Of a stretch of 64,000 nucleotides of DNA, positions 10,151 through 19,468 are shown piece after piece. Within the stretch, counting starts at the first letter, position 1, and the number at the start of each line of letters is the position of its first letter. The notes beneath the pieces were generated by a model. That model was not told where the DNA came from. It searched no databases and saw only the letters and a list, made by a program, of their open reading frames with translations. The translations under genes and the position numbers were made by a program. Origin of the DNA: a bacterium (GTDB lineage Bacteria > Bacillota > Bacilli > Lactobacillales > Streptococcaceae); assembly GCA_905221325.1 (NCBI GenBank), contig CAJNCS010000001.1:62001-126000 (forward strand), read 5' to 3'.

Positions 10151-10359
10151 TCAAAATCACTTTCTGTTCCGTCTTCTTGCATGACCTTGACCAAGGTCTT
10201 TTCAGCCTTGTCCAATGTCGCTTGGAGCTCTTTTGACAAGACCATCCCCTTTTGAAAGGCAGCAATCGCATCTTCCAAAGCAATTTCACCATTTTCTAAA
10301 CTTTGGACAATGGTCTCCAGTTCAGCTAGATTTTCCTCAAATTTCTTTTGTTTTGACAT
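10147..10359 (-). CDS. xseB: Exodeoxyribonuclease VII small subunit
   Basis: The 70-residue protein matches XseB, two helices with [19 protein letters not shown] and [12 protein letters not shown]. Several copies bind the XseA coiled coil to form the single-strand-specific exonuclease VII. It overlaps the end of xseA by 23 bp and the start of ispA by 4 bp. Confidence 0.95.
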   Translation of the reverse strand: MSKQKKFEENLAELETIVQSLENGEIALEDAIAAFQKGMVLSKELQATLDKAEKTLVKVMQEDGTESDFE

Positions 10360-11677
10360 CTTTAACCTCTAATTCTACTTGACCATCTCGCATCAAAAGC
10401 GTTACTTGGTCTTTTTTCTTCAACATCTCAACCGAATCTACAACGGACTCTTCTTTTTTGACAATAGCATAACCACGCGCCACGATTCGACTGGTATCCA
10501 ACATCAGCAAAGCTTCTGAAAGTCGCTTCACCTCAGCAACCTTGGCATCATAAACCAACGCCATTTGGCTACGTAGAAGTTTGTCCAACTGACCTAGACG
10601 GTCTTGATAACGCTGGATTTTGGTAATAGGTGATAGTTGGACCAGTTGATGCGTCCTTGCTTGGACTAGCTGTTTGTTATCAGAAATCCGTGTTCGCAAA
10701 CTTTGTTTTAATCGCAGTTGTAGTTGGTCCAAGCGTTGCAAATAGCCATCATACAAGCGCTCTGGCTGTCTAAAGATAACAGACTGACTGCATTTTTTCA
10801 GAGCTTCTTTTTTTCTTGACAGAACATTCTGAACTGCTGTCGCCATCCGCTTTTCTTGATTTTGCAAATGAGCTAATAGATCCAACTTGGTCACAGGTGT
10901 TGCTAGTTCAGCAGCAGCCGTTGGTGTCGCAGCCCGTCTATCTGCCACAAAATCCGCCAATGTCACATCCGTCTCATGCCCAACACTAGAAATGATTGGC
11001 AAGCGAGATTCAAAAATAGCCCGTACCACAATCTCTTCGTTAAAGGCCCAGAGATCCTCTATGGAACCCCCACCACGACCAATAATCAGTAAGTCCAAAT
11101 CGTCACGTTGATTGGCACGCGCAATATTTCGAGCAATTTCCTCCGCGGCTCCATCACCTTGTACCTTAGTCGGATAGAGAAGGATGTCAACACCAGAGAA
11201 ACGTCTGCTGACGGTTGTGATAATATCTCGAATAACAGCTCCACTGCGACTGGTCACCACACCAATTCTCTTAGAAAATTGGGGAAGAGGTTGCTTGAAC
11301 CGTTCTTGAAAGAGGCCTTCCTCAGTTAGTTTTTTCTTGAGTTGTTCAAACTGAATCGCGAGCGCCCCAACCCCATCAGGTTCAGCCTTCTCAATGATGA
11401 TAGAGTAGCTCCCACTCGGTTCATAAACCTGAACACGCCCAATCACATTGATCTTCATCCCTTCTTCCAGGTCGAAACCTAATTTCTGATAAATCCCAGA
11501 CCAGATGGTCACTTGAATAACTGCATGGTCATCCTTTAGGGAGAAATATTGGTGAGTAGGTCGTTTACGAAAGTTGGAAACTTGACCAGTTAAATAGACC
11601 CGTTCCAAGTAAGGGTCTTTATCGAATTTCATTTTCAGATACTTGGTCAAAGTTGTTACCGATAAATATTTTTCCAT
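10337..11677 (-). CDS. xseA: Exodeoxyribonuclease VII large subunit
   Basis: The catalytic subunit of exonuclease VII degrades single-stranded DNA processively from both ends. The 446-residue product has an N-terminal OB fold (about 1-100, with [18 protein letters not shown]), the catalytic domain containing [28 protein letters not shown] and [17 protein letters not shown], and a long C-terminal coiled coil that holds XseB. I chose ATG at 11675-11677 (MEKYLSV). A GTG two codons upstream is possible. It is the first gene of the xseA-xseB-ispA-tlyA-argR-recN run. Confidence 0.96.
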   Translation of the reverse strand: MEKYLSVTTLTKYLKMKFDKDPYLERVYLTGQVSNFRKRPTHQYFSLKDDHAVIQVTIWSGIYQKLGFDLEEGMKINVIGRVQVYEPSGSYSIIIEKAEPDGVGALAIQFEQLKKKLTEEGLFQERFKQPLPQFSKRIGVVTSRSGAVIRDIITTVSRRFSGVDILLYPTKVQGDGAAEEIARNIARANQRDDLDLLIIGRGGGSIEDLWAFNEEIVVRAIFESRLPIISSVGHETDVTLADFVADRRAATPTAAAELATPVTKLDLLAHLQNQEKRMATAVQNVLSRKKEALKKCSQSVIFRQPERLYDGYLQRLDQLQLRLKQSLRTRISDNKQLVQARTHQLVQLSPITKIQRYQDRLGQLDKLLRSQMALVYDAKVAEVKRLSEALLMLDTSRIVARGYAIVKKEESVVDSVEMLKKKDQVTLLMRDGQVELEVKDVKTKEI

Positions 11678-11770
11678 CTCCACCTACTATTCATTTTCTT
11701 GCTTTTCCATGGGTATTATTATACCAAAAATATGCTTAAAAATCACCTTTTTCCTACTGAAACTCAAGGA

Positions 11771-11797
11771 AAAATAGAAAAAGAGGCTAGGCCTCCT
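11771..11797 (-). terminator. Terminator of udk
   Basis: On the minus strand GAGGC-CTA-GCCTC is followed by TTTTTCTATTTTT, directly after the udk stop. Confidence 0.8.
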
Positions 11798-11804
11798 CAT
11801 CTGA

Positions 11805-12443
11805 TTATTTGCTGTTTCGTGCTTCTTCCAAAATCTTTGCAATCTTGGTGGTCAAAAGGTCAATAGCAACTGTATTGCTGACTCCCTCAGGAATGACGAT
11901 ATCGGCATAACGCTTAGTCGGCTCGATAAACTGGTGGTACATAGGTTTAACTACACCTAAGTACTGCTCAATGACACTGTCAAGGCTACGTCCACGCTCC
12001 TCCATATCACGCTTGATACGGCGAATAATACGCACATCATCATCTGTATCCACAAAAATCTTGATATCCATCAAATCGCGCAGGCGCTTGTCCTCCAAGA
12101 CCAAAATCCCCTCAACGATAAAGACATCCTGAGGCTCCTGACGATAGGTTTTGCTACTCCGTGTATGCTCTGTATAGTCATAAGTCGGAATGTCTACTGG
12201 GCGCCCTGCCAACAATTCCTTAATCTGCTCGATCATTAAGTCTGTATCAAAGGCAAAAGGGTGGTCGTAGTTGGTTTTGACGCGCTCTTCAAAGGTCAAA
12301 TGAGACTGATCCTTGTAGTATGAATCATGCTCAATCATGGAAATCTTTTCATCAGGGAAATGCGATAAAATGGCTCTTGAAACACTGGTTTTTCCTCCAC
12401 CAGAACCACCTGTCACTCCGATAATGATTGGTCTATTTTGCAT
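11805..12443 (-). CDS. udk: Uridine kinase
   Basis: Udk phosphorylates uridine and cytidine to UMP and CMP in pyrimidine salvage. The 212-residue protein carries the P-loop [13 protein letters not shown] (about residues 9-21), the DSYYKDQ and YDHPFAFD substrate motifs and VEGILVLED. It complements the nucleoside import operon at 48.6-56.3 kb. The upstream sequence contains TGATAGAAT, an extended -10, and GGAGG before the ATG. A terminator isolates it from xseA. Confidence 0.96.
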   Translation of the reverse strand: MQNRPIIIGVTGGSGGGKTSVSRAILSHFPDEKISMIEHDSYYKDQSHLTFEERVKTNYDHPFAFDTDLMIEQIKELLAGRPVDIPTYDYTEHTRSSKTYRQEPQDVFIVEGILVLEDKRLRDLMDIKIFVDTDDDVRIIRRIKRDMEERGRSLDSVIEQYLGVVKPMYHQFIEPTKRYADIVIPEGVSNTVAIDLLTTKIAKILEEARNSK

Positions 12444-12557
12444 GCTATCCTCCGTTTTTTTATCCGTCGTCTATTCTATCACATTTTTTGCAAAATTTAT
12501 AGTCTGATTTTGGATAGATTATGGGTGACACAATTCTAATACTTACACCCAGTTAGA

Positions 12558-13436
12558 CTAGCCAAAAACCTTCCTTGGTTTGTAGAAATTGTCCCTTTTT
12601 TCTAGAATAGCTAGCAATTTATCTCCTTCAAAGGCAGCCAATTCTTTGTCCGTTTGGTCTAACTCAATAAAACGACCAAAGCGCACTTCTGTAGCCTCTT
12701 CTGGACTTAGGAAAACTTTGACAAGGTCACCTGTTCCAATCTCTATAGGATGGAGAAAGTCCAGTTGACCAGCCTCCACTTTTTCAGCAATTTCTTCCAA
12801 GGTCAAGGCATCTTCTAGCTGTAAACCTGCAGCACTAGTCCGAGTCAAATGGGACATATGGGCCGCATAACCCAGCTTCTCTCCCAAGTTAACAGACAAG
12901 GTACGGATATAAGTCCCCTTACTACATTTCACACGAAAAGTGAAACGTGCGAGGTAATCCTCATAAGAAATCGGACTTGTCCGTTCAAATTGATAAATAG
13001 TCACCTGACGTTCTGGACGCTCCACTTCCTGACCTGCACGCGCATACTCATAGAGCTTGCGACCATTGACCTTGACAGCCGAATACATAGGTGGAATCTG
13101 AGTAATAGGCCCAGTCAGACTCGCAATGGCTTCATCGACAATGGTTTCATCCAAGGGAGACAAAACGGGTGTCTCTGCGACCACTTCCCCACTAGCATCC
13201 TCGGTCGTTGTGGAATAACCAAGAGTGATTTCCCCCTCATAGACCTTGCCCTCATCCTGCATAAACTCGACCATGCGGGTCGCCTTGCCAACTGCAATGG
13301 GCAAAACACCCACTACATCCGGATCCAAGGTCCCACCATGACCAATTTTCTTAGTTCCCAAAATCTTACGCAGTTTAAAAACCGCATCATGCGAGGTCAT
13401 CCCCGCTTCTTTTTTTAAGTTGATAATACCGTTCAT
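12558..13436 (-). CDS. truB: tRNA pseudouridine(55) synthase TruB
   Basis: TruB makes pseudouridine 55 in the T-loop of tRNAs. The catalytic aspartate is in [12 protein letters not shown] (Asp38), with [12 protein letters not shown] and [11 protein letters not shown] further on. The product is 292 residues with the start MNGIINL, the pneumococcal form. An ATG 24 bp upstream (13460) has a comparable Shine-Dalgarno and cannot be excluded. In many Firmicutes ribF follows truB; here the next gene downstream on this strand is udk. Confidence 0.95.
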   Translation of the reverse strand: MNGIINLKKEAGMTSHDAVFKLRKILGTKKIGHGGTLDPDVVGVLPIAVGKATRMVEFMQDEGKVYEGEITLGYSTTTEDASGEVVAETPVLSPLDETIVDEAIASLTGPITQIPPMYSAVKVNGRKLYEYARAGQEVERPERQVTIYQFERTSPISYEDYLARFTFRVKCSKGTYIRTLSVNLGEKLGYAAHMSHLTRTSAAGLQLEDALTLEEIAEKVEAGQLDFLHPIEIGTGDLVKVFLSPEEATEVRFGRFIELDQTDKELAAFEGDKLLAILEKRDNFYKPRKVFG

Positions 13437-13546
13437 GTGTTGCTTTCTGATTTCATTCATGAAATATCTTCTTCAAGAATTGTAATGTAATTATCTTTTG
13501 TAACAAAAGATTTGCTGCTTTTCTTCTAGTGATGGATATACCTCGT

Positions 13547-13924
13547 TTATTTCCTTCTCCCGTTTTCATCAAAGTTTTTCTTCAATGCAATCTCTGTTGA
13601 AATCATCGCGCCAACTAAAGGGATTGTCTGAATCATCGTGATAATAAAGCCAACAGTACTCATTGTCTCCGTTCCCTTTTCAAAAACAATGGCCATGGCA
13701 ATCACGGAGAGAGGTGCTGAAAGTAGTCCGCAAAGATACCATACTTTCCCAAAATATTGATTCGCAAACTTCCATGTTTCTTCATTCCTCATGGACCTTT
13801 TTGTTCGGTATCCGAATACATAATTGATTTCTTTCGGTGTTCTCCTGAAAAATAGCCAGCCAAATAAAAGCATAGTTAACGGAATAAGTAAAACTACGAT
13901 TAGCATGAATATCCTAAATCCCAT
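13547..13924 (-). CDS. SdpI/YhfL family membrane protein
   Basis: The 125-residue protein has three predicted membrane segments (about residues 3-25, 60-82 and 87-108). Between them lies the SdpI-type motif PKEINYVFGYRTKRSMRNE with a following W.FAN...G. SdpI in Bacillus gives immunity to the SdpC toxin, but most relatives have no known role. Its ATG touches a TAA that closes the -1 frame extension of the gene upstream, and its Shine-Dalgarno (GGAGGG) lies inside that extension, so the two are probably coupled. Confidence 0.8.
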   Translation of the reverse strand: MGFRIFMLIVVLLIPLTMLLFGWLFFRRTPKEINYVFGYRTKRSMRNEETWKFANQYFGKVWYLCGLLSAPLSVIAMAIVFEKGTETMSTVGFIITMIQTIPLVGAMISTEIALKKNFDENGRRK

Positions 13925-14077
13925 TTAAATTCCCTCCATTACTTTTACCTCTAAATGATAGATTCCGATCATGTCAGCAATCTGCTTGTCTTTTTGATCG
14001 ATTTGATCCACTAGTTGAGTACGTTCACGCTCAAAATCATCGCGCAATTGCTCAATTTGACTTTGTAGCATTTTTTT
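13925..14077 (-). other. A7 slippery site and 48-codon -1 frame extension
   Basis: The minus strand has seven A at 14071-14077, read in frame as xxA AAA AAA, the classic -1 slippery heptamer. After a -1 slip, translation runs 48 more codons to TAA at 13925-13927. The added sequence has a coiled-coil look (QIEQLRDDFERER, QLVDQIDQKDKQIADM). The zero frame instead ends in a short, cysteine-containing tail that looks out of frame. This is either programmed or transcriptional slippage, or a simple one-base indel. Confidence 0.55.
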
Positions 14078-14922
14078 ACACGTGCGCTAGAACGTGCTAT
14101 CCTATCAAATACATTTCTTACAAATCGCCCATTTGCATTTTTATTTTCAGGATTGTTACTATGTAATTCTAAATATTTTTTTAATGTTTCTTTTGCAGAA
14201 TCATGCAAAATGTATTTATCATTTAATCTTTTTTCGTTTATAGCTTTAAGATTTCGTTTTTCGGAATCTGAAATATCCTTCTTGTCAATTTTTTTATTAG
14301 CTCTTTCAACTTGTTCTTTTAGATTTTTTTCTCTTACTTCTCTATCCTTTATATACTCGCTATTAGATTTTGCACCTTTACTTTTATTAAGTGATTCATT
14401 AGTTGCTGCTAAATTTTCCTTTTTGTTTGCTAAATCTGCAGTATCTATATCAGCAATCTTTCTCCAAGAATTTTCAAAAATTTGTTTACGTGCTACAACG
14501 TGATCCAAATTTGCGTTTTCATTTAATTTTAAAGTTTTTCCAGTATATTCATCCTTTAAATTTCCAGATTTTTGCTTTTCTTTCATAGCATTATTTGCAT
14601 CAGTATACCTTTTATCTTTCATTATTTTAGCACCCTCTTCTTTTGTATAACCATTAGGATGTTTATCGTTATACTGCTTAAGAAGCGTGTCACTTGTCAT
14701 ATCTAAACCAATTTGATTCGCAAATTGATCCCAGATTTCATCTAAAATAACATCTCCTAATTTATCTGGTGAACTAATCTCTTTACATTCTAGTTCTAAT
14801 TTTTCGAGATTAGAAAACTCCATTGTAAATTGCTGTTCCAATAGTTCTTCTAATTCGTCATAGTTTATATTTTCAGACTCATCTACTTCTTCAGTACTCA
14901 ATACTAATAATTCATTTTCCAC
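14011..14922 (-). CDS. HNH-nuclease-like protein, AT-rich, possible -1 frameshift
   Basis: The zero-frame ORF gives 303 residues; a -1 slip at the A7 tract after Lys284 would give 332 residues ending at 13925. I do not recognise the exact family. The N-terminus is acidic. The middle contains DEYTGKTL, then LDHVVARKQIF, then NKKENLAATNESLNKSKGA, an arrangement like an HNH nuclease core (DH, then N, then N with K). The rest is charged and helical. The gene is clearly more AT-rich than its neighbours, which suggests transfer. It starts 7 bp after the DUF2130 gene and leads into the SdpI-type gene, so the three look like one operon. The nuclease assignment is inference. Confidence 0.6.
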   Translation of the reverse strand: MENELLVLSTEEVDESENINYDELEELLEQQFTMEFSNLEKLELECKEISSPDKLGDVILDEIWDQFANQIGLDMTSDTLLKQYNDKHPNGYTKEEGAKIMKDKRYTDANNAMKEKQKSGNLKDEYTGKTLKLNENANLDHVVARKQIFENSWRKIADIDTADLANKKENLAATNESLNKSKGAKSNSEYIKDREVREKNLKEQVERANKKIDKKDISDSEKRNLKAINEKRLNDKYILHDSAKETLKKYLELHSNNPENKNANGRFVRNVFDRIARSSARVKKCYKVKLSNCAMILSVNVLN

Positions 14923-14929
14923 TGCTTTC

Positions 14930-16204
14930 TCACTCCCCCTTCAACGCTTCAAACTTCGCTTTCATGGTTGGATTTTTTCGGGTCAATTTTTTAACCGAAA
15001 CATCTTCCAATTTGTTATTAGCGAGGCGAAGTTGGTTTTCAGATGTGGTTAGGAACTTTTTGACCTCTTCCATTCGTTTGATGGCCTTGTCAATTTCATC
15101 AATAGCTTTACCAAAGTTGGTCGAAGCAGAGTTGTAGTTTTTGGCAAAAGCTACTTTGAAGGCATCCAAGTCTTCTTCAAAATGCGTAATATCGATATTC
15201 TGCTCGCGAACCAAGACCAACTCCTGCTTGTATTTTAGGGAATTCAGTGCCGCATTTCTCAAAAGCCCAATCAACTGAATAAAGAACTGAGGACGGACCA
15301 CATACATCTTTTCATACTCGTGGCTGACATCAACAATTCCTGTGTTAAAGTAATCGTTATCTGCTTCTAACATGGTCACCAAAACAGCATACTCACAGTT
15401 CTTCTCCCGACGGTCCTTGTCTAATTCCTTGTAAAAATCTGCATTCTTATGCTTTTTCTCCGTCCCATCCGCTTCGTTTTTCATTTCAAACATGATGGAA
15501 ATAATTTCCACTCCGTTTTCATCACATTCACGGAAGATAAAGTCCCCCTTAGACCCACGTGCAGAGACCTTGTTATCCTTCTCAAAGTAGGCATTTGGAA
15601 AGGCAAAACTACGAACCTTGTTAAACTCACTCTCTGCATACTGTTCCAGACTTTCACCGATTGCCTTGGTAGATTGTTGAGCTTTGAAATTCTTGTAAAA
15701 TTCGACTTGTTCACTAGCAGCCTTGAGCTGGGCTTCGTAATTCTGTTTAACAGAAGCCAAAGACAACTCATTTTCCTTTTCTTGCAAGAGGAGCTGATTT
15801 TTGACCTGATCCCGTTCTTTTTCTAAGTCAGAAAGGGTCTTTTGCAGTTGATTTTCATGCTCCAAACGCAAGGTAGCCAATTGGTTTTCCAAGGCCTGCA
15901 CTTCCTTGTCCTTGGCCAAGAGAGCCTGATGACTTGTCTGTTCAACCTCTTTCTTGGCCAACTCTTTCTCTGTATCAAAGTTTTGGATTTGACTCTGCAG
16001 TTGCGCGATTTCTTGGTCTTTTTGAGCTATTTTAGACTGTTGCTCATTCATAGCCTTTTGCTCAACCAAGGCTAGTTCCTGCTTCATGCGGTCGTGTAAT
16101 TCCTTATCAAACTCAGCTGTTCTCACTTGGGATAAAAGTTCGGCATACTGACTTTCATTTACTGTAAAGACTTCCCCACAGTTGGGACATTTAATTTCGT
16201 TCAT
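14930..16204 (-). CDS. DUF2130 domain protein (coiled coil plus nuclease-like domain)
   Basis: The 424-residue protein starts with a zinc-ribbon half, CPNCGEVF. A long coiled coil rich in Gln, Glu and Lys (about residues 20-170) follows, then the conserved DUF2130 domain. That domain contains GSKGDFIF and, about 20 residues later, FEMKNE, a D...ExK pattern resembling the PD-(D/E)XK nuclease fold. The function is not established. It has a clear ATG start and is followed by the HNH-like and SdpI-type genes on the same strand. A terminator upstream separates it from metY. Confidence 0.85.
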   Translation of the reverse strand: MNEIKCPNCGEVFTVNESQYAELLSQVRTAEFDKELHDRMKQELALVEQKAMNEQQSKIAQKDQEIAQLQSQIQNFDTEKELAKKEVEQTSHQALLAKDKEVQALENQLATLRLEHENQLQKTLSDLEKERDQVKNQLLLQEKENELSLASVKQNYEAQLKAASEQVEFYKNFKAQQSTKAIGESLEQYAESEFNKVRSFAFPNAYFEKDNKVSARGSKGDFIFRECDENGVEIISIMFEMKNEADGTEKKHKNADFYKELDKDRREKNCEYAVLVTMLEADNDYFNTGIVDVSHEYEKMYVVRPQFFIQLIGLLRNAALNSLKYKQELVLVREQNIDITHFEEDLDAFKVAFAKNYNSASTNFGKAIDEIDKAIKRMEEVKKFLTTSENQLRLANNKLEDVSVKKLTRKNPTMKAKFEALKGE

Positions 16205-16253
16205 AACTTTCCTCTTTCTAGACTTCTTTAACCATTATATCATGCCTGAGGGA

Positions 16254-16288
16254 AAATCAAAAACAGTGAGTCGAAACCCACTGTTTAT
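16254..16288 (-). terminator. Terminator of metY
   Basis: On the minus strand AAACAGTGGG, a short loop and CTCACTGTTTTTGATTTT form a hairpin with a T-rich tail, 11 bp after the metY stop. Confidence 0.8.
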
Positions 16289-16298
16289 ATCTGTTACT

Positions 16299-17579
16299 TT
16301 AAATTTTTTCCAAGGCCAAACGCAAATCTTCAATCAAATCCTCTACATTTTCAAGTCCGATAGACAAGCGGATTTGGTTTGGTGTGACACCTGCTGCTTC
16401 TAGGTCTTTTTCTGACAACTGACCGTGAGTGGTTGTCGCAGGATGGACAACAAGCGATTTAGCATCCGCTACGTTTGCAAGGTCAGAGAAGATTTCCAAA
16501 TTATCAATCACCTTGCGTGCTTCTGCTTCTCCACCTTTGACATGGAAGGTAAAGATTGAACCCACACCTTTTGGAAGGTATTTCTCAGCCAAGGCATGAT
16601 AAGGACTGTCCGCAAGTTTTGGATAGTTTACCTTCTCTACCTTAGGATGGTTGACAAGGAAATCAACAATTTTCTCTGCATTTTGCACATGGCGTTCGAC
16701 ACGAAGAGAGAGGGTTTCAAGTCCTTGAAGCAAGAGGAAGGCATTAAATGGTGACAAGGCTGCGCCTGTATCACGGAGCAATTGAACACGAACAGCGATA
16801 ATAAAGGCTGCTGCACCCACATCCCGAGTATAGCTCAAGTTGTGGTAACTTGGGTCTTCCTCAACAAATTGAGGGAATTTTCCTGAAGCTTCCCAGTCAA
16901 AACGACCGCTGTCCACGATGACACCGCCAATAGTCGTACCATGTCCACCGATAAACTTAGTTGCTGAGTGAACTGCAATATCAACACCATGAGAAAAAAC
17001 ATTGATTAGATAAGGTGTTGCAAAAGTATTGTCCGAAACGAGAGGAATCTGGTGTTTATGCGCAATCTCAGCCAATTTTTCCAAGTCAGGAATGTTAATC
17101 AAGGGATTCCCCAAGGTTTCAATCAAGACAAGCTTGGTATTGTCATTGATAGCTGCTTCTACTTCTTCCAAATTATCCACATCCACAAAGGTTGTTGTGA
17201 TCCCATAACGAGGAAGGGTTTCTTTCAAGAGATTGAAGGTCCCACCGTAAATAGTTGACGCAGCCACCACATGGTCACCTGCGTGAGCAAGCGCCAAAAT
17301 AGTGTAGGTTACAGCAGCCATACCTGATGCTGTCGCTAGCGCTCCAACACCACCTTCAAGAGCAGCGATTCTTTCCTCAAATGCTGCTGTTGTAGGATTA
17401 GTGATGCGAGTATAGATATTCCCTGGTTTTCTCAAGGCAAACAGATCCGCACCTTCTTGCGTGTCATCAAAAACGAAGGATGTTGTTTGATAAATCGGTA
17501 CTGCACGAGATTTGGTAGCTGGATCAACTACTTGCCCAGCATGTAATTGTAGGGTTTCAAATTTAAAATCACGAGTCAT
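16299..17579 (-). CDS. metY: O-acetylhomoserine sulfhydrylase (PLP, Cys/Met metabolism)
   Basis: The 426-residue enzyme belongs to the Cys/Met metabolism PLP family. Its length and motifs fit O-acetylhomoserine (thiol)-lyase, which makes homocysteine from O-acetylhomoserine and sulfide. The PLP lysine is in HSATKFIGGHG (Lys208); YTRITNPT and SGMAAV lie earlier. The start MTRDFKF at 17579 is set by GGAGG 7 bases upstream; longer ORF starts lack this. Related cystathionine lyases are usually shorter, about 380 residues. It has its own terminator. Confidence 0.9.
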   Translation of the reverse strand: MTRDFKFETLQLHAGQVVDPATKSRAVPIYQTTSFVFDDTQEGADLFALRKPGNIYTRITNPTTAAFEERIAALEGGVGALATASGMAAVTYTILALAHAGDHVVAASTIYGGTFNLLKETLPRYGITTTFVDVDNLEEVEAAINDNTKLVLIETLGNPLINIPDLEKLAEIAHKHQIPLVSDNTFATPYLINVFSHGVDIAVHSATKFIGGHGTTIGGVIVDSGRFDWEASGKFPQFVEEDPSYHNLSYTRDVGAAAFIIAVRVQLLRDTGAALSPFNAFLLLQGLETLSLRVERHVQNAEKIVDFLVNHPKVEKVNYPKLADSPYHALAEKYLPKGVGSIFTFHVKGGEAEARKVIDNLEIFSDLANVADAKSLVVHPATTTHGQLSEKDLEAAGVTPNQIRLSIGLENVEDLIEDLRLALEKI

Positions 17580-17695
17580 ATGACAACCTCCAAATAGCTT
17601 CATTAGGGATATTGTATCATCTTGGGCTAGTCTTTTCCAATACCGTTTTTCTATATTTTGATATAAGGAACAACTATGACTAGTCTTACACATCA

Positions 17696-17722
17696 AACAA
17701 AAAAGCACGATTAACTCGTGCT
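17696..17722 (-). terminator. Terminator of the formate/nitrite transporter gene
   Basis: On the minus strand GCACGA-GTTAA-TCGTGC is followed by TTTTTTG, 8 bp after the stop codon. Confidence 0.85.
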
Positions 17723-17729
17723 CATTTCT

Positions 17730-18527
17730 TTAATCGACATAAGTATCTTCGTTTTTATTGAGGAAAGCGTATGGTAATCCCATCAAGAGACCGCCCCCAA
17801 TGAAGTTCCCAATAAAGGTCACACCCCAGTGACGAAGAATATTAGGTATGTCAAAGTTTGCGATGGAATCAGCTGCAACACTGAACTTAACAATCGCAAA
17901 AGAAGCAAAGTTCGCAGCAATGTGTTCGTTTGTTAAGAATACAAACATGTAAATCGCTGATAAGACAAGCCAAAGTTTGGCGCCTCCGTCTTTCACCAAA
18001 ACAAATGAAAGAATGGCAATGTTTACAAAGATATTGGCTAAAATACCTTCAAGTAAGACTAACTCATTTGAACGACCTAACTTCATCTCTACAACCCCTG
18101 AAATGAAGCTATCATGTGTTAGATTTGCATAGGCTGCTGAGTGGGCAAAGCCCCAACCTGCTATCAAGGCTCCGATGAGATTGAACAAGGTACAGTAAAG
18201 TAAAATCTCAGCTGTTTTTCTCCATGAAATTTTTTTCAAGAAACTACCAGCTGTCAAAAACATCATATTTGAAGTTACCAGTTCAGCATTCAAGAAAACA
18301 ATGTAGGCCAATCCCCAAGCAAAAACAAATGGGAAGAGAAAACGTCCACTACCAGGTGCGATTTTATTAATTAAGTCAGCCCCAACTGCACCCGCAGCTG
18401 TACTAAATGTTAGAAAAGCACCTGCAAACATAGAACGAATCGCATACTTAAACTTACTTTGGCCATAAAGACTTTCTTTCTTCTTGCAAGCAAATTCAAT
18501 CTTTGAGATAAATTCTGAAGAAACCAT
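17730..18527 (-). CDS. Formate/nitrite transporter (FNT) family channel
   Basis: The 265-residue protein is a pentameric FNT-type channel subunit with six membrane helices. Family marks include the N-terminal FAGAFLTFSTAAGAVG loop and VFLTNEHIAANF in the second half. In a fermentative streptococcus, formate export after pyruvate formate-lyase is the likely role; nitrite cannot be excluded. A cre-like site overlaps its promoter, in keeping with control of mixed-acid fermentation by sugar supply. It is monocistronic. Confidence 0.9.
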   Translation of the reverse strand: MVSSEFISKIEFACKKKESLYGQSKFKYAIRSMFAGAFLTFSTAAGAVGADLINKIAPGSGRFLFPFVFAWGLAYIVFLNAELVTSNMMFLTAGSFLKKISWRKTAEILLYCTLFNLIGALIAGWGFAHSAAYANLTHDSFISGVVEMKLGRSNELVLLEGILANIFVNIAILSFVLVKDGGAKLWLVLSAIYMFVFLTNEHIAANFASFAIVKFSVAADSIANFDIPNILRHWGVTFIGNFIGGGLLMGLPYAFLNKNEDTYVD

Positions 18528-18556
18528 AAAATACTCCTAAACTTTTATTTGTGAAT

Positions 18557-18594
18557 ATTATAACATAATTCTTATTTTCAAGAAAGCGTTTCCT
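18557..18594 (-). promoter_or_regulatory. FNT promoter (extended -10) with overlapping cre-like site
   Basis: On the minus strand TGTTATAAT (18557-18565) is an extended -10 about 30 bp before the start codon. AGGAAACGCTTTCTT (18580-18594) resembles the CcpA operator and covers the -35 position, an arrangement expected for repression. The cre call is by eye. Confidence 0.6.
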
Positions 18595-18683
18595 GTAAAA
18601 TATGAAAATTTTGTTCAAAAAATTCCTCTTGTAATACTTCTCATCTTTTTCTTTAAGAGTTTTTTAATTCTCTTTGTTCACAC

Positions 18684-18717
18684 AAAAACCAGTGAAAAAT
18701 ACAATTCACTGGTTTTT
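18684..18717 (-). terminator. Terminator of srtA
   Basis: AAAAACCAGTGAA and TTCACTGGTTTTT form a perfect 13-bp stem right after the srtA stop, with a T run on the minus strand. Confidence 0.88.
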
Positions 18718-18721
18718 GAGG

Positions 18722-19468
18722 TTAATAACGTTGTTTATATGGCTTATTAAAGGCGCTTAGGATATCATCAGATGTTTCAGAATAAGCTTTAACTTCTTTA
18801 AAATCACCTTTAACAATAATTCGCTCTGTCGCATCGTAGTCGACACAGGTCACCAATGTGATTTCTTTGATACCATCACGATCTTCAATTTCGTCTACGC
18901 GATCAGGCGTTACGTGCTTCACCTCACGAATCTCATAGGTGTATACTTTATCTTTATCAGTCAGATAAATCTTCATCCCCGCTTTGGCATTGACTAAAGG
19001 TGAGAAGAGCATCTGGCTCGCATTTTCAGCAGTAAAGATATGGTGGCTGGCTAGAGAATAGTTGCCTTCCCCCATTTTCTGATTTGCTTTCATGGTCCCT
19101 GCCCCGTAGAACAAGTTTACATTATCCAAACCTTTAAAAATAGGCAGGTTAATCTCTACTTCAGGAATGGCAATTCCTCCGATAACTGGAAGTTGCTGAG
19201 CATCCCACTGGGCGGCTAACACCGCTTCCGATGAAATGGATTTGACAGAATCAAAATCGAAATTTCCTTCTGTCTCTTTATTTTCCTCAATCTTTTCCTT
19301 AGTCACCTGACTGACTTGGTATTTATTGGTATTCCAAACCATAAAGATGTCACGAATTTGAGCATTAAAAATCAAGACCAAGGACAAAAGGATGAGAAAG
19401 ACTGCTAGGATATTGGTCAGCAGGTTCCTACGTTTCTTTTTTTTCTTTTTACTATCTTTTTCAGACAT
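18722..19468 (-). CDS. srtA: Class A sortase (LPXTG transpeptidase)
   Basis: SrtA cleaves LPXTG surface proteins and attaches them to peptidoglycan. The 248-residue protein has a very lysine-rich cytoplasmic N-terminus, one membrane anchor (about residues 15-37) and the sortase barrel. The catalytic triad is visible: histidine in SLASHH (142/143), cysteine in TLVTC (Cys208) and arginine in TERIIVKG (Arg216). It overlaps the gyrA stop by one base, and the gyrA-srtA order is the same as in pneumococcus (from memory). Confidence 0.96.
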   Translation of the reverse strand: MSEKDSKKKKKKRRNLLTNILAVFLILLSLVLIFNAQIRDIFMVWNTNKYQVSQVTKEKIEENKETEGNFDFDSVKSISSEAVLAAQWDAQQLPVIGGIAIPEVEINLPIFKGLDNVNLFYGAGTMKANQKMGEGNYSLASHHIFTAENASQMLFSPLVNAKAGMKIYLTDKDKVYTYEIREVKHVTPDRVDEIEDRDGIKEITLVTCVDYDATERIIVKGDFKEVKAYSETSDDILSAFNKPYKQRY

